This document shows, in pieces, positions 36,823-46,125 of a stretch of 64,000 nucleotides of DNA. The stretch is from contig JNJK01000005.1 of NCBI GenBank assembly GCA_000701625.1, positions 1-64,000 on the forward strand, given 5' to 3'. The notes under the pieces are model-generated. The model did no database searches and had not been told where the DNA came from. It was given only the letters and a program-made list of their open reading frames with translations. A program made the translations under genes and the position numbers. Numbering within the stretch: position 1 is the stretch's first letter; the number at the start of each line of letters is the position of its first letter. The stretch comes from Lachnospiraceae bacterium MC2017. Lineage in GTDB: Bacteria; Bacillota; Clostridia; Lachnospirales; Lachnospiraceae.

Positions 36823-39045
36823 TTATTTTTTCCTCGAGATCTTAACCGCAAAGGTACCTTTTGTTGCGATAAGTTCGCATTTGCCGCCCTTTTTCAGTTT
36901 TCCGAAAAGCAGTTCATCTACAAACAGAGGTTTAATATCATTCCGGATCACACGATCTATCTCACGGGCACCATATTCTTCACTAACACCTTTTTTCTTG
37001 ATCAGATCAACTGCTTCATCCTCTATGATAAGTTCAACCTTTTTGCTGAGAAGCATTCCGGAAAGTTCTCTAAGCTTTTTATCAACGATCATACCTGCCA
37101 TGGCGTCATTCATTCTGTTAAACACTACTATGCCGCTCAGGCGGTTTCTGAATTCCGGCTGAAATACGTGCTTTACAGCATCGAGAAGTGTATCTGCGGA
37201 CACATCCTTTGACTGAAATCCTATACCTGATTTTCCCATACGGCTTGCTCCGGCATTGGAAGTCATTATGATGATAACATTTCTGAAATCTGCCTTTCTC
37301 CCCTGATTGTCAGTGAGTGTAGCATAATCCATGACCTGCAGCAGCATGCTGTATATATCGGGATGCGCTTTCTCTATTTCATCAAGGAGAAGTACGCATG
37401 ACGGTGTCTTTCTGATTGCTTCTGTAAGGAGTCCTCCCTCTTCGTATCCGACATAGCCTGCAGGAGCACCTATAAGCTTTGCTACGGAATGTTTCTCTCC
37501 GTACTCACTCATATCAAATCTAACAAGGCTTATACCCAGTTCTTCTGCCAGAGTCTTTGCGATTTCCGTTTTTCCGACACCGGTCGGGCCGACAAAAAGT
37601 AGACTCGCCAGAGGTTTAGTTTCTTCTCCGAGCCCTGCCCTGGAAAATTTCACGGCATTCACAACCTGAGTCACTGCCACATCCTGTCCGTAGACCTTTG
37701 AAAGGATACGTTTTTCCAACGTTGCGAGGCCTGCCAGTTCGTCTGATTCAACTGACTGCTTAGGAACTCTGCAGATTTTTGTGAGTATCTCATCGATAAT
37801 ATCTTTTCCCACAGACTGCTTTTTCTGCGGAAGCGGGTGGATCTTTCGATACGCACCTGCTTCGTCCATGAGATCGATCGCCTTATCGGGAAGATATCTC
37901 TCATTTATATATTTTGCGCTCATCTCCACAGCATATTCGAGCACATTTCTACCATAAGTCACACCATGAAAAGCTTCGTATTTCTTTTTTAAGCCCTGAA
38001 GGATCTTTATGCTTTCATCAATAGACGGCTCTTTTATTTCTATATTTTGGAAACGTCGGACAAGGCTCTTACTTTTTTCAAAGTGCTTTTTGTATTCTTC
38101 AAAAGTCGTTGCACCGATAAAACGGATATTTCCGTCTGCAAGGTATGGTTTCAGGATATTTGCAGCATCGAAAGTACCTTCTCCTGTCGCACCTGCTCCG
38201 AGAAGATTATGTATTTCGTCGATATAAATAATAGGGTTATCTTCCTCTGAAATAACGTTCAGGATGGTTTTTAACCGCTTTTCAAACTCACCTCTGTAAC
38301 GGGTTCCGGCAATGACACTTCCGAGATCCAGTGAATAGATTTTTGCCCCCTTAAGCACATCGGGAACATCGCCACTGTTTACCTTTCGTGCAAGTCCATA
38401 AGTAAGTGCTGTCTTTCCTACACCAGGTTCGCCGATATGCAGGGGATTATTCTTATCTTTTCTGCAAAGAACCTGTATCGTACGCTCCAGCTCTTCCTCT
38501 CGCCCGATAAGCGGGTTCATTCCGTCTACCACTTCATTCAGGCAGAGCGCATATCCTTCAAGCGGATCAGCTTCACTTTCTTCTTCATCATCAACACCGT
38601 GGCCTGTTGGGATTTGGTGGCTGATCAACGGTTCACTTATTATCTCCTGTATAAGAGACACTTCATCCACGCCCTGTTCCTGCATATAGTAAACTGCATA
38701 GCTATCTTTAAGTCCAAACATTGCATGAACCAGATGGGACAGCTCTACCGCAGGTTTACTGCTATTGATCGCAGAATTTTGAGCGATGGAAAAAACCATA
38801 TTAAGTCCGGTAGAAATACCGGGTTCTGTATCTGTTACGGTATCCACATATTCTTTAAGATATTCCTCGAGTTTTGAGGACAATACCGGAACACTTCCAC
38901 CGCAGTCAGAAAAAGCTCGTATAAACCCTGTGCTCTCACACATTACGAGGAGCATGAGTTCCGGTGTCGCATATTCATAATGCCTGTCTGCTGCCAGAGC
39001 AAGCGTATTATTAATTATTCCCGCAACTTCTTTTGTAACATTCAT
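36823..39045 (-). CDS. clpA: ClpA-type AAA+ unfoldase
   Basis: The 740-residue protein has an N-domain (about 1-140, the ClpS docking site), an acidic linker, a first AAA+ module (GEPGVGKTA, IIYIDEIHNLLGAGA) and a second (GPTGVGKTEIAK, VLLLDEIEKAHPDI), and it lacks the coiled-coil middle domain of ClpB/ClpC, which marks ClpA. The GIGFQ loop in the second module is the expected ClpP-contact tripeptide. The ATG at 39045 has GAGGAGG overlapping the end of clpS; the start at 39060 lies inside clpS and is less likely. It unfolds proteins delivered by ClpS for a ClpP encoded elsewhere. Confidence 0.95.
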   Translation of the reverse strand: MNVTKEVAGIINNTLALAADRHYEYATPELMLLVMCESTGFIRAFSDCGGSVPVLSSKLEEYLKEYVDTVTDTEPGISTGLNMVFSIAQNSAINSSKPAVELSHLVHAMFGLKDSYAVYYMQEQGVDEVSLIQEIISEPLISHQIPTGHGVDDEEESEADPLEGYALCLNEVVDGMNPLIGREEELERTIQVLCRKDKNNPLHIGEPGVGKTALTYGLARKVNSGDVPDVLKGAKIYSLDLGSVIAGTRYRGEFEKRLKTILNVISEEDNPIIYIDEIHNLLGAGATGEGTFDAANILKPYLADGNIRFIGATTFEEYKKHFEKSKSLVRRFQNIEIKEPSIDESIKILQGLKKKYEAFHGVTYGRNVLEYAVEMSAKYINERYLPDKAIDLMDEAGAYRKIHPLPQKKQSVGKDIIDEILTKICRVPKQSVESDELAGLATLEKRILSKVYGQDVAVTQVVNAVKFSRAGLGEETKPLASLLFVGPTGVGKTEIAKTLAEELGISLVRFDMSEYGEKHSVAKLIGAPAGYVGYEEGGLLTEAIRKTPSCVLLLDEIEKAHPDIYSMLLQVMDYATLTDNQGRKADFRNVIIIMTSNAGASRMGKSGIGFQSKDVSADTLLDAVKHVFQPEFRNRLSGIVVFNRMNDAMAGMIVDKKLRELSGMLLSKKVELIIEDEAVDLIKKKGVSEEYGAREIDRVIRNDIKPLFVDELLFGKLKKGGKCELIATKGTFAVKISRKK

Positions 39046-39046
39046 A

Positions 39047-39346
39047 TCATGCCTCCTCAACTGTCATCCTGAAAGGAAATCCGGCTGACTTTGCACGTGA
39101 TATCGCTGTATTAACCTTTGAAACCGCGATGTCATACGGATAACTTCCTATCACAGCCTTACCGCTTTTATGTACAGTGAGCATCAGTATCTCAGCTTCC
39201 ATGCTGTTTTTATGAAATATATCTTCAAGAACCTCAACAACAAATTCCATCGTGGTAAAGTCATCATTATGCATGACCACGTTGTATTTCCCCGGTTCCT
39301 TTATCTTAGTAAATGTCTTTTCCTGAACTGCACCTTTAGTGGGCAT
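39047..39346 (-). CDS. clpS: ATP-dependent protease adaptor ClpS
   Basis: The 99-residue protein has an unstructured N-terminus followed by the ClpS core: NVVMHNDDFTTMEFVVEVLEDIF, with the Asn-Asp-Asp loop that grips the N-degron alpha-amino group and the Met/Val hydrophobic pocket, and TVHKSGKAVIGSYPYDIA, with the His contacting substrate. It hands proteins with N-terminal Leu, Phe, Tyr or Trp to ClpA. The stop codon lies one base before the clpA ATG. GGAAAGGAA precedes the start. Confidence 0.96.
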   Translation of the reverse strand: MPTKGAVQEKTFTKIKEPGKYNVVMHNDDFTTMEFVVEVLEDIFHKNSMEAEILMLTVHKSGKAVIGSYPYDIAVSKVNTAISRAKSAGFPFRMTVEEA

Positions 39347-39420
39347 CTCTATTTCCTTTCTTGATCATGTGAAACAGATGACATATTTGCCTCTTCATTG
39401 TAACGTGTTCTATCAATAAA

Positions 39421-39465
39421 AACCATCATAAAGAATCCAACTTTGACAGATTCTTTATGATGGTT
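39421..39465. terminator. Bidirectional terminator after the glycyl-radical operon
   Basis: AACCATCATAAAGAATC and its perfect 17-bp complement flank an 11-base loop, with A-rich and T-rich tails. It ends the leftward operon six bases after the aldehyde dehydrogenase stop and insulates clpS. Confidence 0.9.
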
Positions 39466-39470
39466 TTATT

Positions 39471-40856
39471 TCAAAGTATACCCTTCAAGACTACACACTT
39501 ACGCCTGGTTACTTCATCAAAGGTCGAGTAAACACCCTCAGCACCTATACCTGACATTTTTGCACCACCGAAAGGCATCTCAAAACTTCTGAAATAACTG
39601 GAACCATTGATCACTACACTTCCGGATTCAAATGCTTCCGTAAAACGCATCGCGGTTTTCATATCCTTAGTAAATACACTTGCTCCGAGTCCATATATGC
39701 TGTCATTTGCAAGCTGAAGTGCCTCTTCCTCTGTCTCAAAAGAAGTAATGGGCATTACCGGTCCAAAAACTTCCATGTCATGCATGATAGCTGCATTATG
39801 CGGAACATCACGTATTATTGTAGGTTCTACAAAAGCTCCATCTCTGTTTCCGCCGAGGACAACTTTTCCACCCTCTGAAACAGTTTTGTTTATCTGCTCT
39901 TCTACGGTCTTTGCAGCATTCTCCGAGATCAATGTACCGATTTTTGTATCAGGATCACTCAATTCACCGCGCTTTATCTTTGAAACCCGTTCTGTGACTC
40001 CGGTTATAAAATCCTCATATAGCGAACTATGCACAAGGAAGCGCTTAGGAGCACAACAGATCTGACCGGCATTAAAGAATCTTCCTCCGGCCGCCTCAGA
40101 AACTGCAAGATCCAGATCTGCATCCTTAAGGACCACAAATGCATCGTTACCGCCAAGTTCCAGCGCTGTTTCTTTTAATCCTTCCGCAGCCATCTTTGCG
40201 ACCTGAACACCAACTTCGGTAGATCCCGTAAGTGAGATCAGTGCAACCTTTTCATTTGTACAAAGCGCCTTACCGATCTTAGAACCGCTTCCGGTAACAA
40301 CACTAATAACATCCTCAGGAAAACCTGCTTCGTGCAGGAGTTCAACTAGTCTGATAACTGTGAGCGGATTTGCGGATGCAGGCTTTACGATCACTGTATT
40401 ACCAGCCAGGAGTGCCGGAGCAACTTTTTGATTAAAGAGATTTGTAGGAAAATTGAATGGAATGATCGCAGCGACAACACCAACGGGTTCCCTTTTTGTG
40501 ATCACCACATTTCTATCATGTCCGGCTTCCAGTCCCGCAGGTATCACTTCGTCGTAAAGGTGTTTCGCTTTTTCTCCAAAAGCTCTCCAGGAAGTAAAGA
40601 TATTATTCATTTCAATCTCTACTTCTGAATAATTCTTTCCGGATTCAGAAGACAGAAGTGCCTTCAGTTCTTCTCTGTTCTCCTTCACGAGTTCCAGAAA
40701 TCTCAAAGAAAAATCGACTCTTTTATATACCGGCACCTTTTTCCAATCTTTTTGTGCCGCAAACGCACGATCTACGACTTCTCCTATCATGCTGTCCGTA
40801 TATTCTTCTACTTCACCAACTATTTCACCATTATAGGGATTAGTTACCTTTATCAT
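39471..40856 (-). CDS. NAD(P)-dependent aldehyde dehydrogenase of the glycyl-radical operon
   Basis: The 461-residue enzyme is a non-acylating aldehyde dehydrogenase of the succinate-semialdehyde/lactaldehyde group. It has the nucleotide-binding PFNFPTN and ISLTGSTEVG, the general base E233 in ALELGGND and the nucleophile C267 in FFNAGQICCA. It oxidises an aldehyde to a carboxylic acid with reduction of NAD(P)+. It ends an operon whose preceding gene makes an aldehyde by glycyl-radical chemistry, so its substrate is probably that aldehyde; 3-sulfopropionaldehyde is one candidate. It lacks the CoA-binding features expected of acylating enzymes such as PduP. Confidence 0.9.
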   Translation of the reverse strand: MIKVTNPYNGEIVGEVEEYTDSMIGEVVDRAFAAQKDWKKVPVYKRVDFSLRFLELVKENREELKALLSSESGKNYSEVEIEMNNIFTSWRAFGEKAKHLYDEVIPAGLEAGHDRNVVITKREPVGVVAAIIPFNFPTNLFNQKVAPALLAGNTVIVKPASANPLTVIRLVELLHEAGFPEDVISVVTGSGSKIGKALCTNEKVALISLTGSTEVGVQVAKMAAEGLKETALELGGNDAFVVLKDADLDLAVSEAAGGRFFNAGQICCAPKRFLVHSSLYEDFITGVTERVSKIKRGELSDPDTKIGTLISENAAKTVEEQINKTVSEGGKVVLGGNRDGAFVEPTIIRDVPHNAAIMHDMEVFGPVMPITSFETEEEALQLANDSIYGLGASVFTKDMKTAMRFTEAFESGSVVINGSSYFRSFEMPFGGAKMSGIGAEGVYSTFDEVTRRKCVVLKGIL

Positions 40857-40872
40857 ATCTGCTTAACACTCC

Positions 40873-43350
40873 TTAAAAATGAAGTTCTGTTCTTTGTATC
40901 AGGTCTGTCTGCAACCTCGTTCCAAGTTCAACAAAATATGCACTGTAACCTGCCACACGTACTAACATATCCTTATAGTCTTCAGGATGCTTCTGCGCCT
41001 GTCTCATGGTCTCTGCACTCATAATATTAAACTGTATATGCATAGGTCCCTTTGCCATGTACTCACGAATAAAGTACATAAGGTTATCCCTGCCTCTTTG
41101 TCCAGAAACAGCATCCTGCGGAAATCTCATGTTCATAAGTGTTCCGTTTGTAGCCAGTGAATGGTCTGCCTTTGCGACAGAATTTGCAAGTGCTGTAGGT
41201 CCGGCAATATCGTGAGAGCCTGTAGAATTATGCACCGGTCCCATATTTTCGGAAATTGCTTCTCCCTTTTTCCTTCCGTCAGGTGTCGCATTTGTATTTA
41301 CGCCCATTGCGACATTAGCATTTACAGAATACACGCCAGGATGGTAATGACCACCCTTTCTCACTGTCTCTCTGCCTTCCAGGCTCTTGCAGTAGGTTTC
41401 AAATACGAAGCGGAACAGATCATCCGCATAATCATCATCATTTCCGTAATGATGAACTTTCGTGCTGTTCGTCAGAGCATAGAGCCATTCATAACCTTCA
41501 TAGTTATTCTTTAATGCCTTAAGGAACTCTGCACCCGTACAGACCTTTTCTTCAAACACAAGCTGCTTTATGGCAGAAAGCGAGTCTGCACAGGTTGCGA
41601 TACCACTCGCCTGCGGTCCGATACCATTATATCGCGCACCGCCGGCATTTAGATCGATTCCTTTTTCCATGCAATCAGGGAAAAAGGCTGATACAAACGG
41701 CAGCGGCTTCAGGCTTTGATGCCCCTTTTCAATGACACTGAGTGAAGCACACATCCTGTCAGCCCAGTAATTTACCTGTGCCTTAAAGGACTCAAGAACC
41801 TCATCAAAGGAATTGAAACTGTCAAGTGAACCTGTATCCGGACCTATCCTATCATCTGAATCAAGACATTTTCCACCATTTATAACGAGTTCCATCATTT
41901 TAGCGGTATTAACATATGCTGCATCATGCCAGCCATATTCACGTCCGGGCAGGTCGATTTCCACACATCCGACCACACAGTAGTCTCTTGCTTCCTCAAG
42001 CGACATTCCTTTTCTGAGCATAGCCTTTACAGCAGGTCCATCGTTAAAGAGCTTAGGATGGCCGTAACCCGCTCTTATACACTCAACAGCCTTGCATAAC
42101 AGCTCATGCGGTGTATTTTCGTGGATACGTACACAAACCCACGGATTCATCATTCTCGTATGGGCAGAAGCCTCCAGCATCAGCATGGTAAGGTCATTTG
42201 TTGCGTCCTTCCCTTCTGTATCGGTTCCACCGATAGTAAGACTCTCACCACCAAATCCACGGCCGTTTCTAAGTGCCATACTTCCACGGTCTTTGAGCTT
42301 TGTAGGATTATTAAGCTTTACGTAGATCACTTCAAGCAGTTCCAGCGCAAACTCTTTTGTGATCGCCCCATTCTTAATATCATTCTCATAAAAAGGATAG
42401 AGCCATTGATCCATTCTTCCGTAAGAAATGGAATGACCATTTCCCTCTACCACGATCAGACTGGTCGCTATCTGAAAGAGCTGTAGTGCTTCACAGAAGC
42501 CCTTCGGTGCATCTTCGGCGATAGCGCGGCAAACCTCTGATAAACGTGTAAGTTCCGCCTTACGCCCAGGATTTTTCTCAACTGCCGCCTTTTCCTCCGC
42601 AAGATCTGCATAACGGATCACATACTTTGAAACAGCCTCATACATTATGATGACTGCCTTGTAAAATTCACGTTTTGCCGGATCTTTCTCTGTCGAAAAC
42701 TTTTCCTCGGCTTCTTTACGTATACCGCCAAATCCAAGTGTCATAAGCCTTGGATAATCTATTGCAAGATGGCCGACACCTGCGTAGTGATACAGATTTG
42801 TCTGAAATACTCTCGCCCCGTCCTCAGAACCTTTTGTTTCCTCACGAGTCAGATTGTCATCCACATAATCTTCAACGGTCTTTCCTCTCCACCACTCGCA
42901 AAGCTCAAGTATTTCCTGTCTCTCCTGATCATTTCTTACATAAAACTGATCATGTTCTCTTTCTTCAAACGGAAAATTTTTAATCTCATTTATTATCCAT
43001 TTTACAGAAAACTCAGGATATATAGGTGACGCCTTTGCCGGTGCGCAGATCTCACCAACGATCAGATCCTCATCGTAAATATAAAGATCCGTATTAAGAA
43101 GTACATTCTGAAAAGCATAGGCACATTTCATGATCTGACTCTCATTCTCATGCGCCTTATAACTCTCTGTCACAAGACGGAGTCTCTGCACATCAATATA
43201 ATATTCTCTATCAAGAAAAGTCTTCCTTAAATGATTTACTCTTGGAAACGGAGACCAGTCACCATGATGCACCTGATATCCAAGTCCATAGCTCTTATCA
43301 TAAGGTTCTGTTCCTATTGCTTTTGTATGCGCTTCTTTATTCATTATCAT
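40873..43350 (-). CDS. Glycyl-radical enzyme, dehydratase-like, probable organosulfonate or diol substrate
   Basis: The 825-residue protein is a pyruvate-formate-lyase superfamily member. The glycyl-radical loop is RVAGYSAYFVEL (G801) and the thiyl motif is GCVE (C462, E464). As in glycerol and propanediol dehydratases, an Asp (D476, in GWHDAAYVN) lies 12 residues after the motif Glu and a His (H194) lies in GVGHLAIDYP; choline and isethionate lyases usually differ there. This favours elimination of water over C-N or C-S cleavage. The start is at 43350 (ATG; 43344 also possible) and overlaps the activase stop. Transporter context suggests a sulfonate such as dihydroxypropanesulfonate. The substrate is inference. 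Confidence 0.88.
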   Translation of the reverse strand: MIMNKEAHTKAIGTEPYDKSYGLGYQVHHGDWSPFPRVNHLRKTFLDREYYIDVQRLRLVTESYKAHENESQIMKCAYAFQNVLLNTDLYIYDEDLIVGEICAPAKASPIYPEFSVKWIINEIKNFPFEEREHDQFYVRNDQERQEILELCEWWRGKTVEDYVDDNLTREETKGSEDGARVFQTNLYHYAGVGHLAIDYPRLMTLGFGGIRKEAEEKFSTEKDPAKREFYKAVIIMYEAVSKYVIRYADLAEEKAAVEKNPGRKAELTRLSEVCRAIAEDAPKGFCEALQLFQIATSLIVVEGNGHSISYGRMDQWLYPFYENDIKNGAITKEFALELLEVIYVKLNNPTKLKDRGSMALRNGRGFGGESLTIGGTDTEGKDATNDLTMLMLEASAHTRMMNPWVCVRIHENTPHELLCKAVECIRAGYGHPKLFNDGPAVKAMLRKGMSLEEARDYCVVGCVEIDLPGREYGWHDAAYVNTAKMMELVINGGKCLDSDDRIGPDTGSLDSFNSFDEVLESFKAQVNYWADRMCASLSVIEKGHQSLKPLPFVSAFFPDCMEKGIDLNAGGARYNGIGPQASGIATCADSLSAIKQLVFEEKVCTGAEFLKALKNNYEGYEWLYALTNSTKVHHYGNDDDYADDLFRFVFETYCKSLEGRETVRKGGHYHPGVYSVNANVAMGVNTNATPDGRKKGEAISENMGPVHNSTGSHDIAGPTALANSVAKADHSLATNGTLMNMRFPQDAVSGQRGRDNLMYFIREYMAKGPMHIQFNIMSAETMRQAQKHPEDYKDMLVRVAGYSAYFVELGTRLQTDLIQRTELHF

Positions 43351-44296
43351 TTGTACCAATCCTGCAGGGTATTCCCTGACTTATAAAGAAATCTCTGATA
43401 GTTCTTACTCTTTTTTGAAATGAATCCCTGTCGACCAAAAAATCGCCCATAGGATAATCGAGGCATAACGAAGAATATTTTTCCTCACCAAGACGCATGT
43501 AGCTAAGTAGCTGCAGCTCTTCTATTTTACCATTCATCTTAAATTTGATAAAATCCGCAGTCTCCTGCATGTTCTTATCATCATCATTAATACCGGGGAT
43601 CAATGGGACACGTAATATTATCCGTATGTTTTCGGAAGACAATTTTTCCAAATTAGATAATATCAGCTTATTAGTTGCTCCGGTATATTTTTTATGAATT
43701 TCATCATTCATGTGCTTAATGTCAGAGATAAAAATATCTGTAAACGGAAGTAACTTTTCAACCGCTTCATATTCCACATGAAGACATGATTCCACACATG
43801 TACTGATATCCTCGTCTTTACACGCAGAAAGAATTTCTTTTACGAAATTAGTTTGCAAAAGGGGCTCGCCACCTGAAATGGTAACGCCGCCCCCTGATCG
43901 TTCATAATATCCTTTATCCTTACGTATTATATCCATACATTCCGAAACAGATCTTTTTATGCCCCAAACTTTAATTGCATCAGCAGGACATTTTTCCGCA
44001 CATTTCAGTGCTTCGTTGCTTTGCTGCCTGTCATAACCGCTGATCACATTCCCATTAAATCTCAAGGCTTCGTGACCGTCAGACACACAACATCTGCCGC
44101 ACTTATCGGTTCCTATGCATTTTGTTGGATAAATACCCGGTTCAGGATGATCCATCCAGCTCTCGGGATTAGAACACCAGCGGCATCTTAAGGGGCATCC
44201 CTTAAGAAAAAGCTCAGTTCTAAGTCCCGGACCGTCACTGATGGTGAACCTCTGTATGTTAAAGACAAGGCCAGAAGCCTTATTTTCCATAAACAT
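43337..44296 (-). CDS. Glycyl-radical enzyme activating protein (radical SAM)
   Basis: The 319-residue protein installs the glycyl radical on its partner encoded immediately downstream. The radical SAM cluster motif is CPLRCRWC (Cx3CxxC), followed by SNPESW, typical of activases. A ferredoxin-like insert with two four-cysteine groups (CIGTDKCGRCC and CAEKCPADAI) should carry extra [4Fe-4S] clusters, as in activases of dehydratase-type enzymes. SGGGVTISGGEPLLQ is the SAM-binding GGE region. Both ends overlap neighbouring genes, so the operon is translationally coupled. Confidence 0.95.
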   Translation of the reverse strand: MFMENKASGLVFNIQRFTISDGPGLRTELFLKGCPLRCRWCSNPESWMDHPEPGIYPTKCIGTDKCGRCCVSDGHEALRFNGNVISGYDRQQSNEALKCAEKCPADAIKVWGIKRSVSECMDIIRKDKGYYERSGGGVTISGGEPLLQTNFVKEILSACKDEDISTCVESCLHVEYEAVEKLLPFTDIFISDIKHMNDEIHKKYTGATNKLILSNLEKLSSENIRIILRVPLIPGINDDDKNMQETADFIKFKMNGKIEELQLLSYMRLGEEKYSSLCLDYPMGDFLVDRDSFQKRVRTIRDFFISQGIPCRIGTNDNE

Positions 44297-45323
44297 GCTC
44301 TGAGAAATCGTAGCTGTCTGTCAGATTACCGATCTTTACAAGGAAATCAATAGTATCATTAAGACCGGCAATATCCTTATCTGTAATATCAACTGTGTAA
44401 TCCCAGTTTCCGGCAACAGTTGCTACCTGAGCTTCATCAAGTGAGAGATACTCAGCGATCGCCTTAAGAGTGTCGCCGCTAAGATTCGGTAACTCCTCAA
44501 CACCTCTCTTATATGCATCTACGATAGCATTGATGATAACCGGATTTGACTCGGCAAATTCTCTGTTTGCCATGATAGGATTAACTCCGAGGAGATCTGT
44601 ATCACGAGCATATGCAAGAGGCTTTGCTGTACCGTTCTCAATAAGACGGGTTACATTTGGTTCCCAAATAGTAACTGCCGCAGCCTGACCTGTTGAAAGA
44701 ACTGTTCCGGCATCACCAGCATTGATATTTACAAAGTTTACATCAGTATTGATATCAAGACCTGCATCTGAAAGAAGTTTTTCCATAAGGTTATGACCTG
44801 TTGAACCGATAACAGTGGATACTGTCTGACCTTTGAGATCAGCGACAGACTTCACATCTGAATCAGCAGGAACAAGAAGTGCATACGCATTTGTTCCCTC
44901 AGCTGCAATAGCGATAGCCACATTATCCTGACCTGCTGCTATGGCAGATACAGCCGGAACATCTCCAAGGAAACCAATATCAGAACTTCCTGCTGCCATT
45001 GATTCATTCATTGGCGGGCCTGACTCAAAATCATTCCAATTTACAGTAACGCCATACTCTGAAAGAGACTCCTCAAGCCATCCCTCTTCTCTGGCGATCA
45101 TAAACGGGATAAATGCTCCTGAAGGCTGCATAGCGATATTTACTTCGGTATCTGTTACACCCTCTGCACTCGATGCAGCAACTGTTTCTGCACTTTCCTC
45201 TGTTGCAGGCTGCGCCTCAGTGTTTGCCTCACTGCCTGCTGCCGCGCTTTTGCTGCCGCATGCAGAAAGCATAGTCATCGCCATGATGCCGGCAAGCATC
45301 ACTGATACTACTCTCTTTTTCAT
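44280..45323 (-). CDS. Substrate-binding lipoprotein of a sulfonate-type ABC importer
   Basis: The 347-residue protein has a lipoprotein signal ending in LSAC, a Ser/Ala/Glu-rich tether and a periplasmic-binding fold of the SsuA/TauA/NMT1 type. Typical stretches are VNIAMQPSGAFIPFMIAREEGWLEE, GSSDIGFLGDVPAVSAIAAGQ and TVSTVIGSTGHNLMEKLL. The family mostly binds alkanesulfonates, taurine or nitrate, though thiamine precursors also occur. The start is at 45323 because GGAGGAG lies just upstream. Its place before a glycyl-radical enzyme suggests that it captures that enzyme's substrate. Confidence 0.9.
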   Translation of the reverse strand: MKKRVVSVMLAGIMAMTMLSACGSKSAAAGSEANTEAQPATEESAETVAASSAEGVTDTEVNIAMQPSGAFIPFMIAREEGWLEESLSEYGVTVNWNDFESGPPMNESMAAGSSDIGFLGDVPAVSAIAAGQDNVAIAIAAEGTNAYALLVPADSDVKSVADLKGQTVSTVIGSTGHNLMEKLLSDAGLDINTDVNFVNINAGDAGTVLSTGQAAAVTIWEPNVTRLIENGTAKPLAYARDTDLLGVNPIMANREFAESNPVIINAIVDAYKRGVEELPNLSGDTLKAIAEYLSLDEAQVATVAGNWDYTVDITDKDIAGLNDTIDFLVKIGNLTDSYDFSEHVYGK

Positions 45324-45381
45324 AATCTCCTCCATAATGAAAATTGTTTATATCTGACCTGAAATAGCCTTTTTTTCATGA

Positions 45382-46125
45382 TCATGCACTGATGGTGATC
45401 GCATCAAATACTTTCTTTCTGACATTTACAAATTCCAGACTGTTTCTGTCTCTGTCCTCCGGCAGATCTACATTGATGATCTTACGGATGGACCCCGGTC
45501 TGTTTGTAAATATAACGATCTTGTCAGCAAGATATACTGCTTCTTCTATATCATGAGTGACCATGATAGTGGTCTGATGACTTTCATTGTGAATACGTCT
45601 GACTGTCTGCTGAAGCTGGATCTTTGTAAGCGCATCGAGTGCTCCGAATGGTTCATCCATAAGCAGGACTTCCGGTTCATTAGCAAGTGCACGGGCTATG
45701 CCTGCTCTCTGAGCCATTCCTCCGGACAATTCCTTAGGAAGAGCAGTCTCAAATCCTCTGAGGCCGACCATATTTATAAACTCTGAAACCTTACGATTTT
45801 TTTCTTCCTTATCCTTTGTATCAAGGACATAACTAATATTCTGGCTAACATTCATCCAAGGGAAAAGGCGAGGTTCCTGAAATACCATTCCGCGCTGTTT
45901 TTCCGGTTTCTTTATTTCTTTTCCATCAACGGTTATCGAGCCCTCGTATTTTACTTCAAGGCCTGCGATAGATCTTAGAAGAGTGCTCTTTCCGCATCCG
46001 CTTGCACCTACAAAACAAATGAACTCACCCTTATTTATATCAAGATCGATATTTTTAAGAACCTGAAACTCTTCACCATTATTCTCAAAATATTTATTTA
46101 CATTCTTAAGCTCTATATATGCCAT
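45382..46125 (-). CDS. ABC importer ATPase, SsuB/TauB type
   Basis: The 247-residue ATPase has Walker A GASGCGKST, Q-loop VFQEPRLFPWMNV, signature LSGGMAQRAGIARAL, Walker B VLLMDEPFGALDALT and the switch His in TTIMVTHDIEEAV. The QEPRLFPW and GALDALT stretches are typical of nitrate/sulfonate/taurine importers. It energises uptake by the permease and binding protein encoded on either side. Its start codon overlaps the permease stop by one base. Confidence 0.94.
   Translation of the reverse strand: MAYIELKNVNKYFENNGEEFQVLKNIDLDINKGEFICFVGASGCGKSTLLRSIAGLEVKYEGSITVDGKEIKKPEKQRGMVFQEPRLFPWMNVSQNISYVLDTKDKEEKNRKVSEFINMVGLRGFETALPKELSGGMAQRAGIARALANEPEVLLMDEPFGALDALTKIQLQQTVRRIHNESHQTTIMVTHDIEEAVYLADKIVIFTNRPGSIRKIINVDLPEDRDRNSLEFVNVRKKVFDAITISA

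Noticed and set aside
40873-43350. Choline trimethylamine-lyase or isethionate lyase assignment for the glycyl-radical enzyme
   Set aside because: The Asp at +12 after the GCVE Glu and the GVGH His fit dehydratases better; choline lyase partners and microcompartment genes are absent. Isethionate lyase is not fully excluded.
40873-43350. Propanediol dehydratase serving rhamnose fermentation with rhaA
   Set aside because: The genes are 37 kb apart, the operon has no acylating propionaldehyde dehydrogenase or phosphotransacylase, and it carries a sulfonate-type importer instead.
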